A stretch of 34,166 bases of DNA from Pseudomonadota bacterium (GTDB lineage: Bacteria > Pseudomonadota > Gammaproteobacteria > Burkholderiales > Burkholderiaceae_B), in contig JAEWHK010000038.1 of assembly GCA_023387815.1 (NCBI GenBank), positions 1 to 34,166 on the forward strand, given 5' to 3'. The notes under the pieces are model-generated. The model made no database searches and was not told the origin of the DNA. It saw nothing but the letters and a program-made list of their open reading frames with translations. Each line of letters begins with the position of its first letter. Positions within the stretch are counted from its first letter, which is position 1. Positions 25,276 through 33,165 of the stretch are shown one piece after another. A program made the translations under genes and the position numbers.

Positions 25276-26616
25276 TCACGCCTCTTTCCGAAAGAGCGCG
25301 TAGAAAAAACCATCGTGTTCTTCATCCTGCCCTGGCAGCATCTGTCCCGGAGAAGGCAGCATGACCGCACCGGGCTGAGTCTGACAAATCCATTGTGCCT
25401 GCTGCTCGCCCTCCTCAGGAAAGATGGAGCAGGTGACGTACAGAAACTGCCCGCCGGGGGCCAGCGTTTCCCACAAGGCAGCGACAATGCGGCGCTGCAG
25501 CGCTGCCGTTTCTGCAATATCAGACTCCTGCCGAAGCCAGCGAATATCCGGATGTCGACGAACAATGCCAGATGCCGTGCATGGCACATCGGCGACAATG
25601 GCATCAAACAGGTTGCCGTCCCACCAGCTTGCAGGTGCCGAGGCATCACCACTGCGCAGAATCACATTTGTGTTTTGCAGATCCAGTCGCTGCAGATTTT
25701 CTGACACGCGCGCCAGACGTCGATCGTCAATATCCAGTGCAGTCAGGTGCAGGTCTGCCTGCATCAGCAACCCAGCTGTCTTGCCGCCGGGCGCCGCGCA
25801 GGCATCCAGCACGCGCATGCCGTCTGTGAGTGACAGCAGCTCGGCCGCCCGCTGCGCCCCCGCATCCTGCACCAGCCACCAGCCCTCTTCAAAACCGGGA
25901 ATCCGGGTGACCGGCAGCGCCTGCTGCAGGATGACGCCGTGGTCACCTACAGCAGAGGCAGCAATACCGTGTTCCTGCAGCGTATCAATCAGACTTGCCC
26001 TGTCAGTCTTGCGCGTATTCACCCTCAGCGTCAGCGGACCAGGCTGTGACGCACTCTCCAGGATTGACTCCCATTGTCCCGGATAGGCCTCACGGATTCG
26101 GCGAATCCACCACTTCGGAAATCCCCGGCGTACATCGCTGCGTACGCCGATCTCCGCAAGCAATGCTTCGCGCTCTCGTAGAAAACGTCGCAGACAGGCA
26201 TTGATCAATCCTTTGAAGTGCGCGGTTTTTTTGTCCTTTTCTGCAGCCGTGACGGCCTGACTTACCAAGGTATGCGGTTCGTACGCAGGCACGCGCTGCC
26301 CGGCAGCAGTCTCGCTGTCTTCGATCGACAAGAGGCTCAGGGCTGTGACCAGAAGACATTCGACCTGCCGGTTGGGTGGTTTGCGATCCAGTAAAACCTC
26401 GACCAGCGCCTGGCCGCGCGCCAGCCGGCGCATCACGTAAAACGAGAGCGACTGAACGGCCGCCTTGCGTATCGCCGGCTCTGCGTTCAGAACATCGGTC
26501 AGTGACCTGCCGTCAAGAACGCCCTGAATCGCGGCGGCGGTGGCCAGCAGCAGTTCGGACAGGGGCGGTGAGGCGGTCCGCTCCAGATCGGGTTGGGAAC
26601 GGGACTTATCGGTCAA
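25276..26616 (-). CDS. rsmB: 16S rRNA (cytosine967-C5)-methyltransferase RsmB
   Basis: A 446-residue enzyme that makes m5C967 in 16S rRNA. The N-terminal NusB-like RNA-binding domain covers about 18-155. The catalytic domain has the SAM motif VLDACAAPGGKT (269-280), and two cysteines: Cys346 in VADVPCTASGIVRRHPD, the position that assists release, and Cys396 in LYVTCSIFPEE, the nucleophile. Their spacing of 50 equals that of E. coli RsmB. Residues 1-20 are a charged extension. The first gene of the minus-strand run rsmB-DUF4390-ntrY-ntrX-trkA-trkH. Confidence 0.95.
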   Translation of the reverse strand: MTDKSRSQPDLERTASPPLSELLLATAAAIQGVLDGRSLTDVLNAEPAIRKAAVQSLSFYVMRRLARGQALVEVLLDRKPPNRQVECLLVTALSLLSIEDSETAAGQRVPAYEPHTLVSQAVTAAEKDKKTAHFKGLINACLRRFLREREALLAEIGVRSDVRRGFPKWWIRRIREAYPGQWESILESASQPGPLTLRVNTRKTDRASLIDTLQEHGIAASAVGDHGVILQQALPVTRIPGFEEGWWLVQDAGAQRAAELLSLTDGMRVLDACAAPGGKTAGLLMQADLHLTALDIDDRRLARVSENLQRLDLQNTNVILRSGDASAPASWWDGNLFDAIVADVPCTASGIVRRHPDIRWLRQESDIAETAALQRRIVAALWETLAPGGQFLYVTCSIFPEEGEQQAQWICQTQPGAVMLPSPGQMLPGQDEEHDGFFYALFRKEA

Positions 26617-26954
26617 CGCGGGGAATCTCCGACGATTAAAATTTGCACGTGCTTATACACCGTTATTCAGTGAAAATGGTAAAATTGCCTGATATTTCAT
26701 TGCAATAGCGAACAGGCAGGCACTGGATCGACAACCTGCCATCTGCCCGTGACGTGATGGACCATTGCATGGCGCGGCCATCAACGTGCTGGAACACCAG
26801 GCAGAAACGCCAGCGTGTGACCGCTACGGAGCCTCTTCAAAAAAGCGCCATTGCCAACGTCAATGACACAAAAAAGTATTTTACCGCCACGTCTGCGGTC
26901 GCCGGCTGTGCACTTCATTGTTTCGTATTAATTTTCTCTGATTAAAGGTTTTTT
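26617..26954. other. 338-nt intergenic region between divergent rsmB and rimO
   Basis: This is the longest gene-free stretch. It must hold both divergent promoters. On the plus strand TGGTAAAAT (26677-26685) is an extended -10 element; if used, rimO would have a leader of roughly 260 nt. A nested inverted repeat (TGATGG 26755-26760 with CCATCA 26778-26783, inside it ATGGC/GCCAT) could fold in that leader. The 63-codon open frame inside (26754-26945) shows no family likeness and no ribosome site, so it is not called. No tRNA or recognised riboswitch is seen. Confidence 0.5.
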
Positions 26955-28283
26955 ATGTCCGCTCCCCGCGTTGGCTTTGTCAGTCTGGGCTGCCCGAAGG
27001 CGCTTGTTGACTCTGAACGCATCCTGACCCAGTTGCGCACCGAAGGCTATGAAATTTCGCCCTCCTACGAAGGCGCCGATGTGGTCGTGGTCAATACCTG
27101 TGGTTTTATCGACAGCGCCAAGGCCGAATCTCTGGATGCCATCGGAGAAGCCATTTCATCCAACGGCAAAGTCATTGTCACCGGCTGTATGGGGGTCGAA
27201 GAGCAGGTTATACGTGAGGTGCACCCGCGCGTTCTCTCTGTTACCGGCCCGCAGCAATACGAAGAAGTCGTGCGCGCCGTGCACGGGGTGGTTCCGCCTG
27301 CCGCAGATCACAACCCTTATGTAGACCTGGTGCCGCCGCAAGGCATCAAGCTCACGCCGCGCCATTACGCCTATCTAAAGATTTCCGAAGGCTGTAACCA
27401 CCGCTGCAGCTTCTGTATTATCCCTTCCATGCGCGGCGATCTGGTCAGCCGTCCTGTCGGCGATGTGCTGGCCGAGGCTCAGCGTCTGGCCAATGCGGGT
27501 GTGAAGGAATTGCTGGTCATCTCTCAGGACACCAGTGCCTACGGCGTCGATATCAAATACCGCACCGGCTTCTGGAACGGCCGACCGGTGCGCACGCGCA
27601 TGACAGAGCTGTGCAGTGCCCTGTCTGATCTTGGCATCTGGGTCCGACTGCATTATGTCTATCCTTATCCAAGCGTCGATGAAGTCATTCCGCTGATGGC
27701 CGAAGGCAAAATTCTTCCCTATCTGGATATCCCATTCCAGCATGCCAGTCCCAAAGTGCTCAAAGCCATGAAGCGGCCGGCCTTTGAGGATCGCACCCTG
27801 GCGCGCATCCATAAATGGCGTGAAACCTGTCCGGACCTGACCATTCGCTCCACTTTTATTGTGGGCTTCCCGGGCGAAACCGAAGAAGACTTCCAGTATC
27901 TGCTGGACTGGATGACGGAAGCACAACTGGACCGTGTCGGCTGTTTTCAGTATTCACCGGTAGAAGGCGCACCCGCCAACGCGCTGGACAATCCTGTGCC
28001 CGACGAGGTCAAACAGGATCGCTGGGAACGTTTCATGGCACACCAGCAGGCAATTTCAACGGCCCGCCTGGCGCAGAAAGTGGGCCGCCAGATCGATGTT
28101 CTGGTTGATGAAATTGATGAAGATGGTGACGCCGTGGGCCGCTCACACGCCGATGCACCGGAAATTGATGGCTGTGTGTTCATCAGCAGCACAGAAAAGC
28201 TGCAGCCGGGTCAGATTGTGCGCTGTACCGTCACCGACAGCAACGAATACGACCTGTGGGCCGATCATATCGTGGCTTCCTGA
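26955..28283 (+). CDS. rimO: Ribosomal protein S12 methylthiotransferase RimO
   Basis: A 442-residue radical-SAM enzyme that adds a methylthio group to the conserved aspartate of ribosomal protein S12. The N-terminal methylthiotransferase domain has the three auxiliary-cluster cysteines Cys13, Cys49 and Cys78. The radical-SAM cluster motif is CNHRCSFC (Cys147, 151, 154). The C-terminal TRAM domain starts near residue 375. The LGCPKALVDSE and FCIIPSMRG blocks separate RimO from MiaB. AAAGG lies 6 nt before the ATG. The HAD gene follows after 13 nt. Confidence 0.97.
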   Translation: MSAPRVGFVSLGCPKALVDSERILTQLRTEGYEISPSYEGADVVVVNTCGFIDSAKAESLDAIGEAISSNGKVIVTGCMGVEEQVIREVHPRVLSVTGPQQYEEVVRAVHGVVPPAADHNPYVDLVPPQGIKLTPRHYAYLKISEGCNHRCSFCIIPSMRGDLVSRPVGDVLAEAQRLANAGVKELLVISQDTSAYGVDIKYRTGFWNGRPVRTRMTELCSALSDLGIWVRLHYVYPYPSVDEVIPLMAEGKILPYLDIPFQHASPKVLKAMKRPAFEDRTLARIHKWRETCPDLTIRSTFIVGFPGETEEDFQYLLDWMTEAQLDRVGCFQYSPVEGAPANALDNPVPDEVKQDRWERFMAHQQAISTARLAQKVGRQIDVLVDEIDEDGDAVGRSHADAPEIDGCVFISSTEKLQPGQIVRCTVTDSNEYDLWADHIVAS

Positions 28284-28296
28284 TGGCCCTGACAGA

Positions 28297-28935
28297 ATGA
28301 AAATGCCTGCTTACCGGCTGCTGGCCTTTGATTTTGACGGCACGCTGGCCGACACCCTGCCCTGGTTCGACACCGTACTGGCCAGCGTGGCTGAAAAATA
28401 CGGCTTTCGCAATCCTGCAGAAGACGAGAAGGATGCCTTGCGTCATCGGGACGTGCGGCAGATCCTGACTACGCTGGATATCCCTTTCTGGAAAGCGCCG
28501 GCCATTCTGATGGAATTTCGCCAGCGCATGCAGGAGGCAGCTCCCAACGTAGCGCTTTTTGAGGGTATCGAATCGGTACTGGCGGCCCTCAGACAGGCTG
28601 GCTACCAGCTTGCGGTACTCAGTTCCAATAGTGAAGAGAATGTGCGTCGCACCCTGGGCGCGGCGGCGCAACTGATCGATCAGTATCGCTGCGGGAGTGA
28701 TCTGTTCGGCAAGGCATCCCGCCTCAAAACCCTTTATCGCCAGACCGGCTGTACCGCTGCGGACTGTCTGCTGATTGGCGACGAGATCCGCGACATCGAA
28801 GCCGCGCGCGAGTCAGGCTGTGCTGCAGCCAGCGTTGCCTGGGGATATAACCACCCCGATGCCCTCTCGGCAAAGCAGCCCGACTATTTGTTCCGGACAC
28901 CGGCAGACATTTGCCGGCAACTGTTGCCGACCTGA
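28297..28935 (+). CDS. HAD-family hydrolase, phosphoglycolate phosphatase-like
   Basis: A 212-residue haloacid dehalogenase-superfamily phosphatase. Motif I is FDFDGTLADT with nucleophile Asp and acid/base Asp two residues on. Motif II is the Ser in LAVLSSNSEENV, a Lys in FGKASRLKTLY supplies motif III, and motif IV is GDEIRDIEAA. The helical cap between motifs I and II fits subfamily IA. The start is placed at ATG 28297 (MKMPAYRLLAFDFDGT); the frame upstream overlaps rimO and is spurious. Two ATGs (28297, 28303) are close. It is likely co-transcribed with rimO. Phosphoglycolate is a guess from the family. Confidence 0.87.
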   Translation: MKMPAYRLLAFDFDGTLADTLPWFDTVLASVAEKYGFRNPAEDEKDALRHRDVRQILTTLDIPFWKAPAILMEFRQRMQEAAPNVALFEGIESVLAALRQAGYQLAVLSSNSEENVRRTLGAAAQLIDQYRCGSDLFGKASRLKTLYRQTGCTAADCLLIGDEIRDIEAARESGCAAASVAWGYNHPDALSAKQPDYLFRTPADICRQLLPT

Positions 28936-28944
28936 GGTGGCCTG

Positions 28945-29024
28945 AGCTAGTGGATACCGAACCGAGGCAGCTGAGACCACACAAAGGCAGTTGATACGAC
29001 ACTAAGGCAGTTGATATCGAACTC
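28945..29024. repeat. Four degenerate 20-bp tandem repeats
   Basis: Units at 28945-28964, 28965-28984, 28985-29004 and 29005-29024 follow the pattern AGGCAGTTGATAyCGAACtc. Units 3 and 4 are the closest pair, unit 1 matches unit 4 at 14 of 20 positions by eye. A further AGTCAG starts a fifth, truncated unit. They lie just after the HAD stop and before the terminator, between convergent genes. Function is not known. Confidence 0.75.
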
Positions 29025-29045
29025 AGTCAGCGGCCGCGGATCCGG

Positions 29046-29075
29046 GGTCTGGCTCTCACCAGACCGCTTATTTTT
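29046..29075 (+). terminator. Rho-independent terminator of rimO-HAD
   Basis: A perfect 7-bp stem GGTCTGG/CCAGACC (29046-29052 with 29059-29065) with a 6-nt loop is followed by GCTTATTTTT on the plus strand. It closes the rimO-HAD unit and abuts the fmt stop codon (29068-29070). No T-run follows on the minus strand, so it should act in the plus direction only. Confidence 0.75.
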
Positions 29076-30045
29076 CCAGCGGTGGCTTCCACCCGCTCAC
29101 AAAGACCGACACGGGTTGCCGCTTGCCACCGGCTTTCTGTAGCTGCAGCAAGCGCAACACGCCTTTGCCCGTGGCAACATCAATACCATCAGGCGAGGCC
29201 GCAAGAATGGTGCCCGGCTCTGCATTGGCACGGGTAGACTGGTCCTGATCTGCAGCCACATCCATCACCGAGGCTTCCCAGACTTTGACGGGGTCGGCAA
29301 GTCCCGGTAGGCGAATAGTCGCGCCCGGGAAAGGATTGAATGCGCGAACCCGACGCGCGAGAGTCTGAGCATCCAGCGTCAGATCCAGAGCCGCTTCCCG
29401 CTTGTCCAGCTTTTCCGCGTAGGTCACACCCTGATCCGACTGTGGTGTGGACGCAAGCTTTCCATCGGCATCCAGTTTCTTCAAAACCGAGATAATTTGC
29501 TGCGCCCCCAGGATGGCCAGTTCATCATGCAGTTCGGCGGCTGTCTGATTCTCAATGGGCAGCGAGGCCTCGCTGATGACGTTGCCGGTATCCAGACCGG
29601 CGTCCATCTGCATGATTGCAATACCGGTCTGTGCATCGCCCGCCTCAATGGCGCGCTGTATGGGTGCGGCACCGCGCCAGCGCGGCAGCAAGCTCGCGTG
29701 GATATTCAGGCAACCATAACGAGGCAGATCCAGTACCCATTGGGGCAGAATCAGACCATAGGCGGCAACGACCATGACATCGGGTTTGACAGCCAGCAGG
29801 GTCTGCCTGGCCTGTTCAGCCTCTTCGGGATATTTACCATCCAGTCTGAGACTGACCGGCTGGATGACGGCAATATCGTGCTCAAGCGCGTGCTGTTTGA
29901 CCGGACTTGGCGTCAGGCGCATCCCTCGTCCCGCCGGACGATCCGGCTGCGTCATCACAAGGGGAACGGAAAAGCCGGCCTGTAAAATCGCCGCCAGCGC
30001 CTGTCGGGCAAATTCGGGCGTTCCCGCAAAAACAACATTCAACAT
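29068..30045 (-). CDS. fmt: Methionyl-tRNA formyltransferase
   Basis: A 325-residue enzyme that formylates initiator Met-tRNA using 10-formyl-tetrahydrofolate. Catalytic residues Asn114 and His116 lie in NIHASLLPRWRGAAPI, and Asp152 in MDAGLDTGN. The N-terminus VVFAGTPEFA and the C-terminal domain starting near FNPFPGA fit Fmt. The ATG at 30045 gives the family N-terminus; the frame is open to 30084 without support. Unusually, no def (peptide deformylase) gene adjoins it. It is divergent from the CDF transporter and convergent with the HAD gene. Confidence 0.96.
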   Translation of the reverse strand: MLNVVFAGTPEFARQALAAILQAGFSVPLVMTQPDRPAGRGMRLTPSPVKQHALEHDIAVIQPVSLRLDGKYPEEAEQARQTLLAVKPDVMVVAAYGLILPQWVLDLPRYGCLNIHASLLPRWRGAAPIQRAIEAGDAQTGIAIMQMDAGLDTGNVISEASLPIENQTAAELHDELAILGAQQIISVLKKLDADGKLASTPQSDQGVTYAEKLDKREAALDLTLDAQTLARRVRAFNPFPGATIRLPGLADPVKVWEASVMDVAADQDQSTRANAEPGTILAASPDGIDVATGKGVLRLLQLQKAGGKRQPVSVFVSGWKPPLEK

Positions 30046-30120
30046 AGACTGGTTACCAGAAAGTGGAGGACAATCAGGTAGCATACCTTAAACCCCAGGT
30101 TCTTTTCAGTCCCGACAGGC

Positions 30121-31086
30121 ATGGCACATCAACATCATCATTCGGCTCATCATTCCGCCAGGCGCGCACCCCGGCAGTCTGCGGACGCAGCGCCGGACGC
30201 AGAACGATCACGCGTCGCCCGGCGCAGCACCTGGATCAGCGTGGCAGTGAATCTGACGCTGGTGGTGGTGCAGATTGCCATCGGTCTCGTTGCCCATTCG
30301 CGCGCGCTGATTGCGGACGCCATCCACTCCCTCTCGGATATTCTGTCTGACTTTGTGGTGCTGGTAGCAAACCGGTATGCGGGCAAGGCTGCGGATACTG
30401 AACATCCTTTCGGCCATCGACGTTTTGAAACCATTGCCTCAATGGCCATTGGCATGATCATGCTCGCCGTCGGTCTGGCAATGGTGTGGTCCGCGGGAAT
30501 GCAGCTGACGAACCCGGCGAATGTGGTTACCGTCCATTATGCTGCGCTCGTGGTCGCCATCACCGTGCTGATCGCCAAGGAGCTGCTGTTTCGCTATATG
30601 CTGAGTCAGGCCAGGCGGGTGCGCTCATCGCTGCTGGTGGCCAATGCCTGGCATGCACGTTCGGACGCGGCCTCTTCGCTCGTTGTGAGCATTGGTATTC
30701 TGGCAAACATTGCGGGATTTCCGATGGCCGATCCCATCGCCGCCCTGGTAGTGGGGGCCATGATCGCGCGCATGGGTGGCATGTTCAGTCTGCGCGCCCT
30801 GAACGATCTGGCTGACCATGCGGCAGACGAAGACGTGGCTGAGCAGATTCGCGAAGCACTGCGAACCACGCCTGGTCTGCTGGGTTTCCATGACCTGAAA
30901 ACACGCAAGAGTGGTGACATGATTCTGGTAGAAGTGCACCTGGAACTGCCGGCAGACATGACCATTGCGGCGGCTCACGATATTTCTGATCTGGCCTGTG
31001 AGCGCGTGCTGCAGATCGAGGACATTCTGCAGGTCACCACGCACTTTGATCCGATCACACTACCGGTTACACCTTCCGGTTCTTGA
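30121..31086 (+). CDS. Cation diffusion facilitator (CDF) metal exporter
   Basis: A 321-residue inner-membrane metal/proton antiporter. The N-terminus is histidine-rich (HQHHHSAHH), a probable metal-binding tail. Six helices follow (about 38-58, 62-85, 108-126, 140-160, 182-200, 203-216). The transport-site motifs are HSLSD in helix 2 (His69, Asp73) and HARSD in helix 5 (His178, Asp182). The C-terminal cytosolic domain (about 235-310) is the ferredoxin-like dimerisation fold. The substrate among Zn, Fe, Co and Mn cannot be fixed. Its 3' end overlaps the next, convergent gene by 20 nt. Confidence 0.92.
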   Translation: MAHQHHHSAHHSARRAPRQSADAAPDAERSRVARRSTWISVAVNLTLVVVQIAIGLVAHSRALIADAIHSLSDILSDFVVLVANRYAGKAADTEHPFGHRRFETIASMAIGMIMLAVGLAMVWSAGMQLTNPANVVTVHYAALVVAITVLIAKELLFRYMLSQARRVRSSLLVANAWHARSDAASSLVVSIGILANIAGFPMADPIAALVVGAMIARMGGMFSLRALNDLADHAADEDVAEQIREALRTTPGLLGFHDLKTRKSGDMILVEVHLELPADMTIAAAHDISDLACERVLQIEDILQVTTHFDPITLPVTPSGS

Positions 31087-31546
31087 ACGCCAGTGAAATC
31101 TTTGCGAAGGCAATTTGCAGTTCGCGCGTACCGCCCTGGAACACCACGGGTTTGCTCTTCTTGGTAAAAACAACAAGACGCTTGGATGCCAGCATGGGAA
31201 CAAACTTGGCAAACGTGACATCTTCCCACGCCACTTCACGGCGCGTCAGCCAGCTTTGACGTACGCCCCGGCTGTCGATCGTCGTGACCGAGGTCTGCAT
31301 AAAACGGGTGGTAATGGCAAGTGCAATAAACACCACCAGCAGAACCAGACCTGTCACTGAAAAAAGTGCCTGCGTGCCTGCCTTGCTGAAGGCGATGAAC
31401 GCCTGCAGCACAATCAGTGCCAGGATGAACCAGGCGACGGTCTTTACCCAGGCTGGCCAGGCCGGCCCGACAATGGGTAGAGGCTCAATGTCGGACAGCA
31501 GCTGATCACGTTCGTCATCAGTGAGCGGCAGAAAGTTGATGACCAT
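31067..31546 (-). CDS. Two-helix membrane protein with PH-like (YcxB-type) domain, function unknown
   Basis: A 159-residue protein with two transmembrane helices (about 35-53 and 60-80), followed by a beta-rich C-terminal part whose pattern TTIDSRGVRQSW...REVAWEDV resembles bacterial YcxB/PH-like domains. A specific function is not recognised. It is the last gene of a minus-strand trio with HMG-CoA lyase and an FMN reductase (7-nt gap to the lyase gene). Its 3' end overlaps that of the CDF gene by 20 nt on the opposite strand. Confidence 0.72.
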   Translation of the reverse strand: MVINFLPLTDDERDQLLSDIEPLPIVGPAWPAWVKTVAWFILALIVLQAFIAFSKAGTQALFSVTGLVLLVVFIALAITTRFMQTSVTTIDSRGVRQSWLTRREVAWEDVTFAKFVPMLASKRLVVFTKKSKPVVFQGGTRELQIAFAKISLAFKNRKV

Positions 31547-31553
31547 AGTTTAA

Positions 31554-32465
31554 TTATGCTGCGTTACGTTTATTGATAATGGCTTTACCGGCGCGACTTG
31601 AATTGGCGCGCTGCAGATAATCGGACATCCATTGGCCGGTAGCGATTACCTGGTCCAGGTCGATGCCCGTTTCAATATCCATACCGTGCAGCATATACAG
31701 TACGTCTTCGGTCGCCACATTGCCGGTGGCGCCTTTGGCATACGGACAGCCGCCCAGGCCGGCAGTGGATGAATGCACGATGGCGATATCTGCCTGCAGA
31801 GCCGCCAGAATATTGGCCATCGCCATCCCGTAAGTATCATGAAAATGCGCAGCCAGCATGGCAGGATCCGCGACAGCACTGACCGCTTTCATCACGTCGG
31901 TCACCTTGCGCGGTGTGCCCACGCCGATGGTGTCGGCAATATCGATTTCATCGCAGCCCAGCGCCAGCATGCGCCTGACTACATCGGCCACGGCGGACGG
32001 CGCGATATCGCCTTCATATGGACAGCCCAGTGCACAGCTGATACTGGCGCGAAGGCGCAGCCCTGCCTGCTTTGCGGCCTGCGCAACGGGTTCGAACCGT
32101 TCGATTGACTCGGCGATGGAACAGTTGATATTTCGTTGAGAGAACGATTCACTGGCGGCACCGAAAATGACCACTTCATCCGCAGCGGCCGCCAGTGCCC
32201 CTTCAAACCCTTTCAGATTGGGCGTCAACACCGAATAAATCGTGCCCGGTCGACGCTGAATACCGGCCATGACCTGTGCGCCATCGGCCATTTGCGGCAC
32301 CCATTTAGGTGACACAAACGACGCGGCCTCTACGTTCTGAAAGCCGGCAGCAGACAGCCGGTCAACCAGTTCAATTTTGATGTCTGTGGGAACGAACTGT
32401 TTTTCATTCTGCAGGCCGTCGCGCGGCCCCACTTCCACGACTTTGACGCGCGATGCTGTCGCCAT
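31554..32465 (-). CDS. Hydroxymethylglutaryl-CoA lyase
   Basis: A 303-residue TIM-barrel enzyme that cleaves 3-hydroxy-3-methylglutaryl-CoA to acetoacetate and acetyl-CoA, the last step of leucine degradation. The N-terminal EVGPRDGLQNE holds Arg15 and Asp16; the metal ligands are His207 and His209 (AHFHDTYG); the catalytic cysteine is Cys240 in GLGGCPYAKGATGN. Spacings match human HMG-CoA lyase exactly (Arg41, His233/235, Cys266). The ATG at 32465 has TTGGAG upstream; an earlier TTG is rejected. Other HMGL-like lyases are possible but less likely. No leucine-pathway genes adjoin it. Confidence 0.93.
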   Translation of the reverse strand: MATASRVKVVEVGPRDGLQNEKQFVPTDIKIELVDRLSAAGFQNVEAASFVSPKWVPQMADGAQVMAGIQRRPGTIYSVLTPNLKGFEGALAAAADEVVIFGAASESFSQRNINCSIAESIERFEPVAQAAKQAGLRLRASISCALGCPYEGDIAPSAVADVVRRMLALGCDEIDIADTIGVGTPRKVTDVMKAVSAVADPAMLAAHFHDTYGMAMANILAALQADIAIVHSSTAGLGGCPYAKGATGNVATEDVLYMLHGMDIETGIDLDQVIATGQWMSDYLQRANSSRAGKAIINKRNAA

Positions 32466-32477
32466 TGTGATCTCCAA

Positions 32478-33056
32478 TCAGGACGCTTTTTTCCCGGAGG
32501 AATGAATCTCAAGCAGGCGGACCAGTTCAGTCAGATTATTACGGATGAATTTAAGTGTATTTTCATCCGTGATATCGCCACCCTCTTCTTTCGTTTTGTC
32601 CTGGACCGTTCCGATCATGATCTCGGGCTTGTTGACCAGGTGAACGTTCATGGCAACAAGGATCTGGCGCAGATGGTATTGCATGCGTGCACCACCAATG
32701 GCACCGCCCGAAGCAGAAATGATGGATCCGACTTTATTGTCGAATGGCAGCGGACGCAGACGTGATACCCAGTCGATGGCATTTTTCAGTACACCAGGCA
32801 CCGAATAGTTATATTCCGGGGTCACAAAGATCAGCCCGTCTGCTGCATTGATGGCGTCGGCAAACGCCTGAACTTCCTTCGGAAAACCGGCGTCCTGCAC
32901 ATCCTGATTGTAGTGAGGCAGTGTAGCAATAGAGGGAGCGTAGACCAGCTCAATGCTATCGGGAGCCAGTGTCGCCAGCTGTCTTGCAACAGCGGCGTTA
33001 TAGGATTTTTCACGAAGACTGCCGATAATAACCAAAACTTTGAACGGGGTGGCCAT
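32478..33056 (-). CDS. NAD(P)H-dependent FMN reductase
   Basis: A 192-residue flavodoxin-fold reductase. The FMN phosphate loop is GSLREKSYN (12-20), and the flavin/dimer segment TPEYNYSVPGVLKNAIDW is typical of the chromate/quinone/azo-reductase group (ChrR, YieF). The ATG at 33056 is supported by AGGAG 6-7 nt upstream, while the frame is open to 33140 without support. It probably heads the operon with HMG-CoA lyase, which follows after 12 nt. The physiological acceptor is unknown. Confidence 0.9.
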   Translation of the reverse strand: MATPFKVLVIIGSLREKSYNAAVARQLATLAPDSIELVYAPSIATLPHYNQDVQDAGFPKEVQAFADAINAADGLIFVTPEYNYSVPGVLKNAIDWVSRLRPLPFDNKVGSIISASGGAIGGARMQYHLRQILVAMNVHLVNKPEIMIGTVQDKTKEEGGDITDENTLKFIRNNLTELVRLLEIHSSGKKAS

Positions 33057-33165
33057 GTAGCGCTCCTGGTTGAATGTGAACCTGATTGATTGCCGCCGCT
33101 CTGGGGACTGTATGCAGCAGTCCTGAGCCAGGTGAGGCAATGATATTCGTGATAATTTATGAGGT

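Noticed and set aside
26754..26945. 63-codon plus-strand frame before rimO
   Set aside because: No ribosome site, no hydrophobic or conserved pattern, and it sits in the probable rimO leader.
28096..28296. Upstream extension of the HAD frame into rimO
   Set aside because: It overlaps the rimO TRAM domain in another frame; the HAD domain begins immediately after ATG 28297.
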